From an uncultured Lutibacter sp. (GTDB taxonomy: Bacteria; Bacteroidota; Bacteroidia; Flavobacteriales; Flavobacteriaceae), in the NCBI RefSeq assembly GCF_947495725.1, contig NZ_CANLZZ010000004.1, forward strand, positions 186,001-250,000: a stretch of DNA of 64,000 bases, written 5' to 3'. This document shows positions 9,525-18,510 of the stretch, in pieces. Positions within the stretch are counted from its first letter, which is position 1, and each line of letters starts with the position of its first letter. The notes beneath the pieces are model-generated. The model saw nothing but the letters and a program-made list of their open reading frames with translations. It made no database searches and was not told the origin of the DNA. The translations under genes and the position numbers were made by a program.

Positions 9525-9528
9525 TTTT

Positions 9529-10332
9529 ATGAACAGTAATGATTTTTATAAATTAATGCAAAACACAGCAACAATTGATGCTTTAAAAACATCCCAATTA
9601 GATGCCGTTATTAATGAATATCCTTACTTTCAATTAGCCAAAGCACTTCAATTAAAAGGATTAAATAAAACAAACAGCTTTAAATACAATCAGGCTTTAA
9701 AAAAAACTGCTGCTTACACTATTGACAGATCTGTTTTATTTGATTTTATTACCACCAAAAGTTTTTCAAAAACCACCACAAACGAGCCAATAATTCTTGA
9801 AGAAATTGAATTAATTGAACCAGAAACAATCAAATCGTTTCATAAAAAAATAACAGCTTCTTTTAATGAAAAAAATAAAGAGGTAATTGAAAATTCTAAA
9901 CCCGAAATTATTTCAGCAGATGAAAAACCTTCTGAAATATTAGAAATTGGAAAACCTCTAAACTTTAAAAATTCAGAACCACATTCATTTAATGAATGGA
10001 TGCAACTCATATCTCAAAAACCAATAATTAGAAAGGAAATTGTAAAAAAAGAACCTTCTAAACCAAATAAAAAAAGCTTAATAGAAAAATTTATTAAATC
10101 AAACCCAAAAATTAAACCTGTAGATAAAAACGCTTTAAATAAAGACATTTCACACGAAAGCTCATCGGAAAACGAAAGCTTAATGACCGAAACTTTAGCT
10201 AAAGTTTATCTTGAACAAAATAAATTTGAAAAAGCTATTAAAGCTTACCGTATTTTAAGTTTGAAATATCCAGAAAAAAGTGGTTTCTTTGCAGACCAAA
10301 TTAAAGCAATAAAAAAATTACAAAAAAAGTAA
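9529..10332 (+). CDS. Hypothetical protein with C-terminal TPR-like motif
   Basis: The 267-residue protein has no signal peptide or membrane segment and is probably cytoplasmic. The N-terminal ~80 residues are helical (LMQNTATIDALKTSQLDAVINEYPYFQLAKAL). The middle is a lysine/glutamate/proline-rich low-complexity linker. The last ~50 residues form one tetratricopeptide-like helix pair (AKVYLEQNKFEKAIKAYRIL). It starts 4 bp after lptE and ends 3 bp before secG, so it is translated from the same operon. A role in envelope biogenesis is suggested only by position. I do not recognise a named family. Confidence 0.75.
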   Translation: MNSNDFYKLMQNTATIDALKTSQLDAVINEYPYFQLAKALQLKGLNKTNSFKYNQALKKTAAYTIDRSVLFDFITTKSFSKTTTNEPIILEEIELIEPETIKSFHKKITASFNEKNKEVIENSKPEIISADEKPSEILEIGKPLNFKNSEPHSFNEWMQLISQKPIIRKEIVKKEPSKPNKKSLIEKFIKSNPKIKPVDKNALNKDISHESSSENESLMTETLAKVYLEQNKFEKAIKAYRILSLKYPEKSGFFADQIKAIKKLQKK

Positions 10333-10335
10333 GTC

Positions 10336-10677
10336 ATGACATATACATTATTTTTAGTTCTGATTATGATAGTAGCATTTTTGCTAATATTAATTATTAT
10401 GGTTCAAAACCCTAAAGGAGGAGGATTATCTTCATCATTTGGTGGTGGTGGTTCACAATCATTAGGAGGTGTGCAAAACACCACTAATTTTTTAGATAAA
10501 AGTACTTGGACACTTTCAATAGTTTTATTAGCGCTTATATTATTATCTAACTTCGCTGCTCCAAAAATAAATGCAGTTGATACAAGTTCAGAAATTGAAA
10601 ACACAATTGAAAATCGTGAAGTTCAGGATACTCCAGCAGAACCTGTTGCTCCTACTACACAAGATAGTGTTCAATAA
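10336..10677 (+). CDS. secG: Preprotein translocase subunit SecG
   Basis: The 113-residue inner-membrane protein has two hydrophobic helices (about 3-22 and 52-72). Between them is the hallmark loop IMVQNPKGGGLSSSFGGGG. SecG assists the SecYEG channel. The tail after helix 2 is acidic and proline-containing, longer than in E. coli, as is common in Bacteroidota. It closes the run from lptE; a strong terminator follows 23 bp after the stop codon. Confidence 0.93.
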   Translation: MTYTLFLVLIMIVAFLLILIIMVQNPKGGGLSSSFGGGGSQSLGGVQNTTNFLDKSTWTLSIVLLALILLSNFAAPKINAVDTSSEIENTIENREVQDTPAEPVAPTTQDSVQ

Positions 10678-10700
10678 TAATTACAACATCTAAAAAAAAA

Positions 10701-10734
10701 TGCCAACGTGTCACTCACATTGGCATTTTTTTTT
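10701..10734 (+). terminator. Intrinsic terminator after secG
   Basis: The stem TGCCAACGTG and CACATTGGCA (one mismatch) with loop TCACT is followed by nine T. The preceding A run makes it effective in both directions. It separates secG from groES and shows that an in-frame ATG at 10700 is not the groES start. Confidence 0.9.
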
Positions 10735-10776
10735 AGTTTTTTTTCTTCAAAAAGTACATTTGTCAGTTTTATTGAA

Positions 10777-10794
10777 TTGGCACACTTTTAGCAA
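10777..10794 (+). promoter_or_regulatory. Sigma-54 type -24/-12 promoter of groES
   Basis: TTGGCACACTTTTAGCAA carries the invariant GG (10779-10780) and GC (10791-10792) exactly 10 nt apart. It matches TTGGCAC-N5-TTGCA with a single deviation (TA for TT). The expected transcription start is about 30 nt before the groES ATG. No CIRCE (HrcA) repeat and no complete TTG/TAnnTTTG promoter was found here. A sigma-54 activator gene lies 2 kb upstream. Confidence 0.65.
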
Positions 10795-10834
10795 GTTAAT
10801 TCACCGAATTAATAATTTTAAACCAATTATAAAA

Positions 10835-11113
10835 ATGAGTAAAATTAATATTAAACCCTTAGCCGATAGAGTTTTAATTAAAGCTGTTGAAGCAGAAACA
10901 ACTACAGCTTCAGGATTAATTATTCCAGATTCAGCAAAAGAAAAACAACAAAAAGGAACTGTTTTAGCAGTAGGTAATGGAACAAAAGATGAACCTATGA
11001 CTGTTAAAGTTGGAGATACTGTTTTATATGGTAAATACGCAGGTACTGAACTTGTTTTAGATGGTACGGAATATTTAATTATGAGAGAAAGTGACATTTT
11101 AGCAATTGTTTAA
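10835..11113 (+). CDS. groES: Co-chaperonin GroES
   Basis: This is the 92-residue 10-kDa chaperonin that caps GroEL and closes the folding chamber. It starts [17 protein letters not shown], has the mobile-loop region [11 protein letters not shown] and ends SDILAIV. The ATG at 10835 is chosen because the frame upstream runs through the secG terminator and because this start gives the standard GroES length. It forms an operon with groEL 107 bp downstream. Control by a sigma-54 promoter is suggested by the site at 10777-10794. Confidence 0.97.
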   Translation: MSKINIKPLADRVLIKAVEAETTTASGLIIPDSAKEKQQKGTVLAVGNGTKDEPMTVKVGDTVLYGKYAGTELVLDGTEYLIMRESDILAIV

Positions 11114-11166
11114 AAAAACTAATAGTTTAAACTAATAGTAAATATTTATAAAAAATTTAATAACGT

Positions 11167-11200
11167 AATAAGTGAAAGGGCTTATGTCTAAACACTTATT
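11167..11200 (+). promoter_or_regulatory. Stem-loop between groES and groEL
   Basis: AATAAGTG (11167-11174) and CACTTATT (11193-11200) form a perfect 8-bp stem with an 18-nt loop, 20 nt before the groEL start. No T tract follows. It may be an mRNA-stabilising or processing hairpin. Confidence 0.35.
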
Positions 11201-11214
11201 GTTAAAAAATATAA

Positions 11215-12855
<1,641 letters not shown>

Positions 12856-12880
12856 AAAATTATAACTATATTTTCTAAAA

Positions 12881-12910
12881 CCACTTGATTAAATTCAGGT
12901 GGTTTTTTTT
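12881..12910 (+). terminator. Intrinsic terminator of groESL
   Basis: CCACTTGA pairs with TCAGGTGG (one G-T wobble) and is followed by eight T. Confidence 0.85.
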
Positions 12911-12964
12911 GTTAAAACAGTAATGATTTTACAAATTATCATATAGCAAAATATAAATTTTAAG

Positions 12965-12972
12965 TACTTTTG
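12965..12972 (+). promoter_or_regulatory. Candidate -7 element of apt
   Basis: TACTTTTG matches TAnnTTTG and lies 26 nt before the apt ATG. No good -33 TTG was found. Confidence 0.35.
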
Positions 12973-12998
12973 AAAATAATTTTATTTAAATAGAAAAA

Positions 12999-13577
12999 AT
13001 GAAGATTGAAGCGATTACAACTATTGAAGAATGTAGAAACCTTTTAAAAAAGGAAATTAAAACATTTCCAGATTGGCCAGAAAAAGGAGTGAATTTTAAA
13101 GATGTTCAAAGTATTTTATTTAAACCTGAACTTGCCATATTAACATCAAAATTTTTAAAAGAAATGCTTCCTAGAGAAGGTTCGTCTAATTTCTCATTTA
13201 ATAAAATTTTGTGTTTTGATGCTAGGGGATTTCTATTTGGATTTGATTTAGCCAAAGCTTCAAATTCTCCAATGATTTTAGCACGAAAACCAGGAAAGCT
13301 TCCAGGGAAAGTTATTACCCAAAGGTTTGAAAAAGAGTATGGTTTTGATGAAATTCAAGTTCAAGAAGGATTAATACAACCAGGAGATAAAATTATAATT
13401 CATGATGATTTATTAGCAACAGGAGGAACAGCCGGAGCTGCAGCAGAAATCATTTTAAAATGTGGCGCAGAAATAGCAGGCTTTAATTTTATAATGGATT
13501 TATCCTTTTTACCAGGAAGAAAAGTACTTCAAAAATATGTTGATGACCATAAAATAAAAGCTCTGTTAACTTTTTAA
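12999..13577 (+). CDS. apt: Adenine phosphoribosyltransferase
   Basis: The 192-residue cytoplasmic enzyme salvages adenine with PRPP to give AMP. It has the N-terminal FPDWPEKGVNFKDV motif, the DARGFLFG segment, RKPGKLPGKV and the PRPP-binding loop IIHDDLLATGGTAGAA. The protein is 10-20 residues longer than most Apt enzymes, mainly at the N terminus and after the DARGF segment. The phosphoribosyl loop and purine-site motifs favour Apt over xanthine or hypoxanthine enzymes. It is monocistronic, between two terminators. Confidence 0.93.
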   Translation: MKIEAITTIEECRNLLKKEIKTFPDWPEKGVNFKDVQSILFKPELAILTSKFLKEMLPREGSSNFSFNKILCFDARGFLFGFDLAKASNSPMILARKPGKLPGKVITQRFEKEYGFDEIQVQEGLIQPGDKIIIHDDLLATGGTAGAAAEIILKCGAEIAGFNFIMDLSFLPGRKVLQKYVDDHKIKALLTF

Positions 13578-13588
13578 GCATAAAAAAA

Positions 13589-13621
13589 GAGCCTTTTTAA
13601 AAATAAAAAGGCTCTTTTTTT
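13589..13621. terminator. Bidirectional terminator between apt and the Cys-rich lipoprotein
   Basis: GAGCCTTTTT and AAAAAGGCTC form a 10-bp stem with a 6-nt loop. An A run precedes it and a T run follows, so it serves apt (plus) and the convergent gene ending at 13637 (minus). Confidence 0.9.
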
Positions 13622-13636
13622 ATATTTAAATTCAAA

Positions 13637-14077
13637 TTACGCTTTGCATTCACAGCTTCCTGGCTCACAATGTGAACATTCTTTTTCCATTATTGCAGTT
13701 TCTTTTTTACAAGTACAATTACCAGGTTCACATTTTGCGCAGGCCATTTCTTTTTGACACTCGCATTTTCCTGCTTCACATTTGCACTCTCCTCCTTCTT
13801 TACATTTACATCCATCAGCATGAATAGTATCACTTTCTCCCGATTTTTTCTTTAAATCCATTTTGCATACTGGACAAGATCCTTTTTCTGCATAAGTTTT
13901 TCCTTTTTCACAATCCATAGGACATTGAAAATTTGCATTTGAAGCACTTTCCTCCATAGAATGATCGTGACCTTCATGTTTTTCCATTTTCTCACCCTCT
14001 TTTTTTGCATCCTTACAAGATGCAAATAAAACAGCAAACGAAAATATTGTAGTTAAAATTAAAATTCCTTTCTTCAT
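13637..14077 (-). CDS. Heavy-metal-binding, metallothionein-like lipoprotein
   Basis: The 146-residue protein has a lipoprotein signal ending in FASC (Cys21). A His-rich stretch follows (HEGHDHS, 34-40). Residues 50-74 match the heavy-metal-binding domain found with CusB/CopA-type proteins (FQCPMDCEKG ... GSCPVCKMDL). The last 57 residues carry 14 cysteines, mostly as CxC and CxxC pairs, including two copies of CxxCEPGxCxCK (113-124, 134-145). This tail resembles bacterial metallothioneins, but these are normally cytoplasmic. A membrane-anchored periplasmic metal chelator is the natural inference; the metal is unknown. No metal efflux genes are adjacent. The gene is monocistronic with the shared terminator. 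Confidence 0.75.
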   Translation of the reverse strand: MKKGILILTTIFSFAVLFASCKDAKKEGEKMEKHEGHDHSMEESASNANFQCPMDCEKGKTYAEKGSCPVCKMDLKKKSGESDTIHADGCKCKEGGECKCEAGKCECQKEMACAKCEPGNCTCKKETAIMEKECSHCEPGSCECKA

Positions 14078-14139
14078 TTTTAATGTTTTTAATTTGTTTA
14101 ATAAGCTTTGTCGCCTAAAATAATAAAAATTACGGATTT

Positions 14140-14574
14140 CTATTTTTTTATTTTTAATTTTTGGTAATATAATGCTGGTAATAGAACAAATAAAAATAAT
14201 GGTTGTATTAAAAATCTTCTTACATAAAATATAAAAAGATCATTATGAAGGCTTTTAAAATACAATAAGCAAAAAAGTAAAATTGATAAAACAAAGAAGG
14301 AACCAACATAAAACTTTAATACAAAAATTAAAGTATTCAGTTTTTTAAAAACCAAATAAATAATTGCTATTGAAATAACGGTATTTATAAAATATCTTAA
14401 AAAAATATTAAAAAAATATATCGAAAAATCTAATTCTGGTATTTGATTTGAAGCTACACTAGATTTAAAATACTCAATTAAAGGGTCGTAAAATAAGGGT
14501 TCTAGAAAAGCTCTTACCCCAATTAAAAGAGAAACTAATATTAAAATTAATATAATTCTAACCTGTTTTTTCAT
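14140..14574 (-). CDS. Exosortase F system-associated membrane protein
   Basis: This 144-residue protein has about four hydrophobic helices. The motif RIILILILVSLLIGVRAFLE followed by PLFYDPLIEYF is typical of the small protein always found beside exosortase F in flavobacteria. The ATG at 14574 is preferred over one 13 codons upstream because it overlaps the xrtF stop codon as ATGA (14571-14574), the usual sign of translational coupling. It probably supports XrtF in the inner membrane; its biochemical role is not known. Confidence 0.8.
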   Translation of the reverse strand: MKKQVRIILILILVSLLIGVRAFLEPLFYDPLIEYFKSSVASNQIPELDFSIYFFNIFLRYFINTVISIAIIYLVFKKLNTLIFVLKFYVGSFFVLSILLFCLLYFKSLHNDLFIFYVRRFLIQPLFLFVLLPALYYQKLKIKK

Positions 14575-15107
14575 CTTTTTATATTTGAAAATTTTTGGAC
14601 CCACAAAAACCAAAGTAAAAAAGTAATTCCATAAATAATACTAGGAAAAATTATTGAATGCAGCACATTTTGATATTGTGGATATTTATAAATAGCAATA
14701 ACAATTACCACTATTCTTAAAATATTTACGGCGTAAATTAACAAACTTCCGAAGACTAAATAAATCAATGTTTTTTTTACTCCCGAAGCAAAGGAGACAA
14801 TAAAAGAAATAAATAAAATAATAATGCTTATGGAATTACATCCTTCTATAATTTTTGCCACAACAACATTATCTACAAATAAATTTATTGATAATTCTGA
14901 TTGGGATTGTTCAATTTTGCCTTCAAAACCAAAAACATTTAACAAACTGTTTGACTGTTCCGCTACTAATTGAGTAATTGGCGCACATGAAAACACCTCA
15001 ATAGCTTTTTGATTTTTTGTTAAATAAAACGAGTATAACAAAAATAACAAACTATAAGTTCCAAAAAACTTAACTAAAAAAATTATAACTGTTTTATTAT
15101 TTTGCAC
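14571..15107 (-). CDS. xrtF: Exosortase family protein XrtF
   Basis: This 178-residue inner-membrane protein has about five to six hydrophobic helices. It contains the catalytic triad of the exosortase/archaeosortase family: Cys90 in EGCNSIS, Arg131 in NILRIV and His150 in VLHSIIFP. Exosortases cleave a C-terminal sorting tripartite signal and transfer the protein to another anchor. It overlaps the start of its companion gene. No protein in this window carries a recognisable sorting tail of this type, so the substrates must be elsewhere. Confidence 0.88.
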   Translation of the reverse strand: MQNNKTVIIFLVKFFGTYSLLFLLYSFYLTKNQKAIEVFSCAPITQLVAEQSNSLLNVFGFEGKIEQSQSELSINLFVDNVVVAKIIEGCNSISIIILFISFIVSFASGVKKTLIYLVFGSLLIYAVNILRIVVIVIAIYKYPQYQNVLHSIIFPSIIYGITFLLWFLWVQKFSNIKR

Positions 15108-15118
15108 CGAAAGAATTT

Positions 15119-15126
15119 TATTTTTG
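15119..15126 (+). promoter_or_regulatory. Candidate -7 element of the GAF gene
   Basis: TATTTTTG matches TAnnTTTG, 19 nt before the ATG at 15146, in the 38-bp divergent gap to xrtF. A TTG lies only 14 nt upstream of it, shorter than usual. Confidence 0.3.
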
Positions 15127-15145
15127 CCTAAAATTACAAATTAAA

Positions 15146-15598
15146 ATGAACACCACTCAACTAAAAAAGTCCATAAATAGTATTCTTGAAAAAAATACAA
15201 ATATTGAAAATACACTTCAACAAATATGTGATTTATTAAAATTAGAAATACCCTATTATGATTGGGTTGGATTCTATTTTAAAAATGGTGATAAAAACGA
15301 ATTAAAATTAGCCCAGTTTGCAGGAGAACCAACAGAACATACTATTATTCCTTTTGGCAAAGGAATTTGCGGACAGGTAGCGGTAAGCAATAAAAATTTT
15401 GTTGTGCAAGATGTAAGTAGCCAGGACAATTATATTTCTTGTGGTTGGAAAGTAAAAAGTGAAATAGTTATACCCATTTTTGTAAATAATGAAAACGTTG
15501 GTCAAATAGATATAGATTCGCACTCTATTAATCCATTTTCTAATGAAGATGAGAAATTACTAGAATTTATTTGTGCTGGAGTTGCACAATTATTATAA
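15146..15598 (+). CDS. GAF-domain protein, free methionine-(R)-sulfoxide reductase-like
   Basis: The 150-residue protein is a single GAF domain closely following the fRMsr (E. coli YebR/MsrC) pattern: YDWVGFYF, PFGKGICGQVA, NYISCGWKVKSEIVIPI and IDIDSHSINPF. fRMsr reduces free methionine-R-sulfoxide in the cytoplasm. Cys75 and Cys99 match the second and third cysteines of the family, Cys99 being the likely nucleophile. The first conserved cysteine (E. coli C84) seems replaced near His65, so recycling would need another thiol, or the protein has a different role. It is monocistronic, divergent from xrtF. Confidence 0.75.
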   Translation: MNTTQLKKSINSILEKNTNIENTLQQICDLLKLEIPYYDWVGFYFKNGDKNELKLAQFAGEPTEHTIIPFGKGICGQVAVSNKNFVVQDVSSQDNYISCGWKVKSEIVIPIFVNNENVGQIDIDSHSINPFSNEDEKLLEFICAGVAQLL

Positions 15599-15632
15599 CA
15601 TTTCACATTGTATTAGTTTAAAAGAAGCTAAA

Positions 15633-15672
15633 AAAAAGGTTGTATTAAAAATAGTTAACAACCACCTTTTTT
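15633..15672 (+). terminator. Terminator-like hairpin after the GAF gene
   Basis: An A run and GGTTGT pair with ACAACC and a T run, with a bulge of three bases in the right arm. The remaining 288-bp gap to purH is AT-rich and shows only the purH promoter. Confidence 0.55.
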
Positions 15673-15824
15673 AGGTACTAAAAACACTTCGTTTTTCATA
15701 AAAAAACAACTTTTTATTATATAAACTTCAATAAAATAAAATTTCTTTCAAAAACAATTACGAATTTGTTGAAATATTTTATTCAATTGTTAAAAAACTC
15801 CCTTAAAATTCAATGTAAATTATA

Positions 15825-15855
15825 TTGTTTAAACTGTTGATTATTATTAGCTTTG
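15825..15855 (+). promoter_or_regulatory. purH: Bacteroidota-type promoter of purH
   Basis: TTG (15825-15827), 20-nt spacer, TAGCTTTG (15848-15855). The ATG of purH is 31 nt downstream. Confidence 0.6.
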
Positions 15856-15886
15856 CGCCACAGCAATAAATCAACTTATAAACATA

Positions 15887-17404
15887 ATGAAAAGAGCAAA
15901 ATCGGCATTAATTTCTGTATTTCACAAGGATGGATTAGGTCCTATTGTAGAAAAATTAAATGACCTTGGTGTAACTATTTATTCTACAGGTGGAACTGAA
16001 ACTTTTATAAAAAATTTAGGAATTGAAGTGGTTCCTGTTGAAGATTTAACTTCGTATCCTTCAATTTTAGGTGGACGTGTTAAAACTTTACACCCAAAAG
16101 TATTTGGTGGAATTTTAAATAGACGTGATAATGAAGGTGATCAAGCACAATTAAAAGAGTTTGAGATTCCTGAAATGGATATTGTAATTGTTGATTTATA
16201 CCCTTTTGAAAAAACAGTTGCAAGTGGTGCCTCTGAACAAGATATTATAGAAAAAATTGATATTGGAGGAATTTCTTTAATTAGAGCTGCTGCAAAAAAC
16301 TTTAAGGATGTAATATGTGTTTCATCAATGGAACAGTACGACGAGTTTTTATCTATTATTTCAGAAAATAATGGAGCAACAACTTTAGCGCAACGAAAAT
16401 CATTTGCGGCAAAATCGTTTGCAGTTTCAAGTCATTACGATACTGCAATTTTTAATTATTTAAATGATGACGAACCCGTTTTTAGACAAAGTTTTAATGT
16501 TTCTAAACAATTGCGTTATGGAGAAAACCCACATCAAAAAGGATTTTTCTATGGAAATCTAAATGAATTATTTGATCAACTACACGGTAAAGAACTTTCG
16601 TTCAATAATTTATTAGATGTTGATGCAGCGGTAAATTTAATTAAAGAGTTTAAAGGAGAAGCACCAACTTTTGCAATTTTAAAACATAACAATGCTTGTG
16701 GGTTTGCTCAAAGAGAGACATTAGCACAAGCTTATTTAGATGCTTTAGCTGGTGATCCAACTTCGGCATTTGGAGGTGTATTAATTGCAAATAAAGAAAT
16801 TGATGAGGCAACTGCTAAAGAAATTCATAGCTTATTTTGCGAAGTTGTAATTGCTCCTTCATACTCTGAAGCGGCTTTGCAAATTTTAAAAGGAAAGAAA
16901 AATAGAATTCTTTTAGTTCAAAAAGAAGTTGAATTTCCAAATATTAGTTATCGAACAGCACTTAATGGAGTTTTAGCTCAAGAGCCAAATAATATTACAG
17001 ATACTAAAGAAGGTTTAAAAAACGTTACAAAAAGAATTGTTTCTGATTCCGAAATTGAAGATCTATTATTTGCATCAAAAATTTGTAAACACACAAAATC
17101 AAATACTATAATTTTAGTAAAAAATAAACAATTGTGTGCTGGAGGAACTGGCCAAACAAGTAGAGTTGATGCTTTAGAACAAGCAATTACAAAAGCAAAA
17201 ACTTTTAATTTTGATTTAAAAGGAGCTGTAATGGCTAGTGATGCTTTTTTCCCTTTTCCAGATTGTGTAGAAATAGCAGGAAAAGTTGGAATAGAAGCTG
17301 TAATTCAGCCGGGAGGTTCAATTAAAGATCAATTATCAATTGATTATTGTGATGAAAATAATATTGGAATGGTTTTTACAGGAACACGTCATTTCAAACA
17401 CTAA
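15887..17404 (+). CDS. purH: Bifunctional AICAR formyltransferase/IMP cyclohydrolase PurH
   Basis: The 505-residue enzyme does the last two steps of IMP synthesis. The N-terminal cyclohydrolase domain (about 1-190) has STGGTETFI and LGGRVKTLHPKVFGGIL. The C-terminal transformylase domain has LRYGENPHQ, AILKHNNACGFA and SDAFFPFPDCVEIA. Length and motifs are standard. It has its own promoter (15825-15855) and is followed 52 bp later by mreB, which has a separate -7 box. Confidence 0.98.
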   Translation: MKRAKSALISVFHKDGLGPIVEKLNDLGVTIYSTGGTETFIKNLGIEVVPVEDLTSYPSILGGRVKTLHPKVFGGILNRRDNEGDQAQLKEFEIPEMDIVIVDLYPFEKTVASGASEQDIIEKIDIGGISLIRAAAKNFKDVICVSSMEQYDEFLSIISENNGATTLAQRKSFAAKSFAVSSHYDTAIFNYLNDDEPVFRQSFNVSKQLRYGENPHQKGFFYGNLNELFDQLHGKELSFNNLLDVDAAVNLIKEFKGEAPTFAILKHNNACGFAQRETLAQAYLDALAGDPTSAFGGVLIANKEIDEATAKEIHSLFCEVVIAPSYSEAALQILKGKKNRILLVQKEVEFPNISYRTALNGVLAQEPNNITDTKEGLKNVTKRIVSDSEIEDLLFASKICKHTKSNTIILVKNKQLCAGGTGQTSRVDALEQAITKAKTFNFDLKGAVMASDAFFPFPDCVEIAGKVGIEAVIQPGGSIKDQLSIDYCDENNIGMVFTGTRHFKH

Positions 17405-17410
17405 TTTTAG

Positions 17411-17418
17411 TAACTTTG
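17411..17418 (+). promoter_or_regulatory. Candidate -7 element of the mre operon
   Basis: TAACTTTG matches TAnnTTTG, 38 nt before mreB. No clear -33 TTG was found. Confidence 0.35.
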
Positions 17419-17456
17419 AAAGGTTACATATAAAAATTTAAAAAAAATAAAAAAAT

Positions 17457-18485
17457 ATGGGTTTTTTCGACTTTATGACCGAAGACATTGCCATTGATTT
17501 GGGAACGGCCAACACATTAATAATTCATGATGGTAAAGTCATAGTTGATGCTCCTTCAATAGTTGCTCGAGATAGATCAACAGGAAAAATAATTGCAGTT
17601 GGTAAAAAGGCCAGTTTAATGCAAGGAAAAACTCATGAAAATATAAAAACAATAAGGCCACTTAAAGACGGTGTAATTGCAGATTTTGAAGCTTCGGAAC
17701 AAATGATAAAAGAATTTATCAAAAATATTCCAAGTATAAAAAAACGTTTTTTCACTCCGTCTTTAAGAATGGTTATTTGTATTCCTTCTGGAATTACTGA
17801 AGTTGAGAAACGTGCCGTAATAGACTCTGCAGAACATATGAATGCCAAAGAAATATACTTAATTCATGAACCAATGGCAGCAGCTATTGGTATTGGTATT
17901 GATACTATGCAGCCAAAAGGTAATATGATAATTGATATTGGAGGTGGTACAACTGAAATTGCTGTTATTGCTTTAGGAGGTATTGTATGTGACAAATCTG
18001 TAAAAGTAGCTGGTGATGTATTTACCGCTGATATAGCATATTATATGCGAACTCAACATAACTTATATGTAGGAGAACGTACTGCAGAAAAAATAAAAAT
18101 TCAAATTGGTGCTGCTACAGAAGATCTAGAAACTCCTCCAGAAGATATGCTGGTCCAAGGTAGGGATTTATTAAGTGGAAAACCAAAACAGGTTCAAGTT
18201 TCGTTTAGAGAAATTTCTAAAGCCTTAGATAAATCAATTTTACGTATTGAAGATGCAGTTATGGAAACTTTATCTAAAACTCCACCAGAATTAGCGGCAG
18301 ATATTTATAACACAGGAATTTATTTAGCTGGTGGTGGATCTATGTTGCGTGGATTGGATAAAAGATTATCAAGAAAAACAGACTTACCTGTATATGTTGC
18401 CGAAGATCCATTAAGAGCAGTAGTAAGAGGTACAGGAATTGCTTTAAAAGATCTTGAAAAATACAAAAACGTTTTAATGAAATAA
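17457..18485 (+). CDS. mreB: Rod shape-determining protein MreB
   Basis: The 342-residue bacterial actin polymerises under the inner membrane and guides lateral wall synthesis. Visible are the phosphate-1 motif EDIAIDLGTANTLI, the membrane-binding N terminus MGFFDFMTED, the phosphate-2 motif IDIGGGTTEIAVI and the adenosine motif YLAGGGSMLRGL. It is the first gene of mreB-mreC-mreD-mrdA-rodA, all on one strand with short gaps or overlaps. Confidence 0.98.
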   Translation: MGFFDFMTEDIAIDLGTANTLIIHDGKVIVDAPSIVARDRSTGKIIAVGKKASLMQGKTHENIKTIRPLKDGVIADFEASEQMIKEFIKNIPSIKKRFFTPSLRMVICIPSGITEVEKRAVIDSAEHMNAKEIYLIHEPMAAAIGIGIDTMQPKGNMIIDIGGGTTEIAVIALGGIVCDKSVKVAGDVFTADIAYYMRTQHNLYVGERTAEKIKIQIGAATEDLETPPEDMLVQGRDLLSGKPKQVQVSFREISKALDKSILRIEDAVMETLSKTPPELAADIYNTGIYLAGGGSMLRGLDKRLSRKTDLPVYVAEDPLRAVVRGTGIALKDLEKYKNVLMK

Positions 18486-18510
18486 CACCTACTAGAGTTC
18501 TATTTAATAT

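Noticed and set aside
10755..10762. TACATTTG as an RpoD promoter of groES
   Set aside because: No TTG at 18-21 nt upstream, where the secG terminator lies; kept only as a weak alternative to the sigma-54 site.
10700..10834. In-frame N-terminal extension of groES starting at ATG 10700
   Set aside because: The ATG lies in the secG terminator stem and the extension has no GroES similarity; ATG 10835 gives the standard 92 residues.
11120..11140. GTTTAAAC palindromes before groEL, purH and gldK as a common operator
   Set aside because: The shared core is an 8-bp AT-rich palindrome likely to recur by chance; flanks differ between the three sites.
13464..13477. GG-N10-GC sigma-54 like site
   Set aside because: It is inside the apt coding sequence, encoded by conserved codons, with no gene start downstream at a sensible distance.
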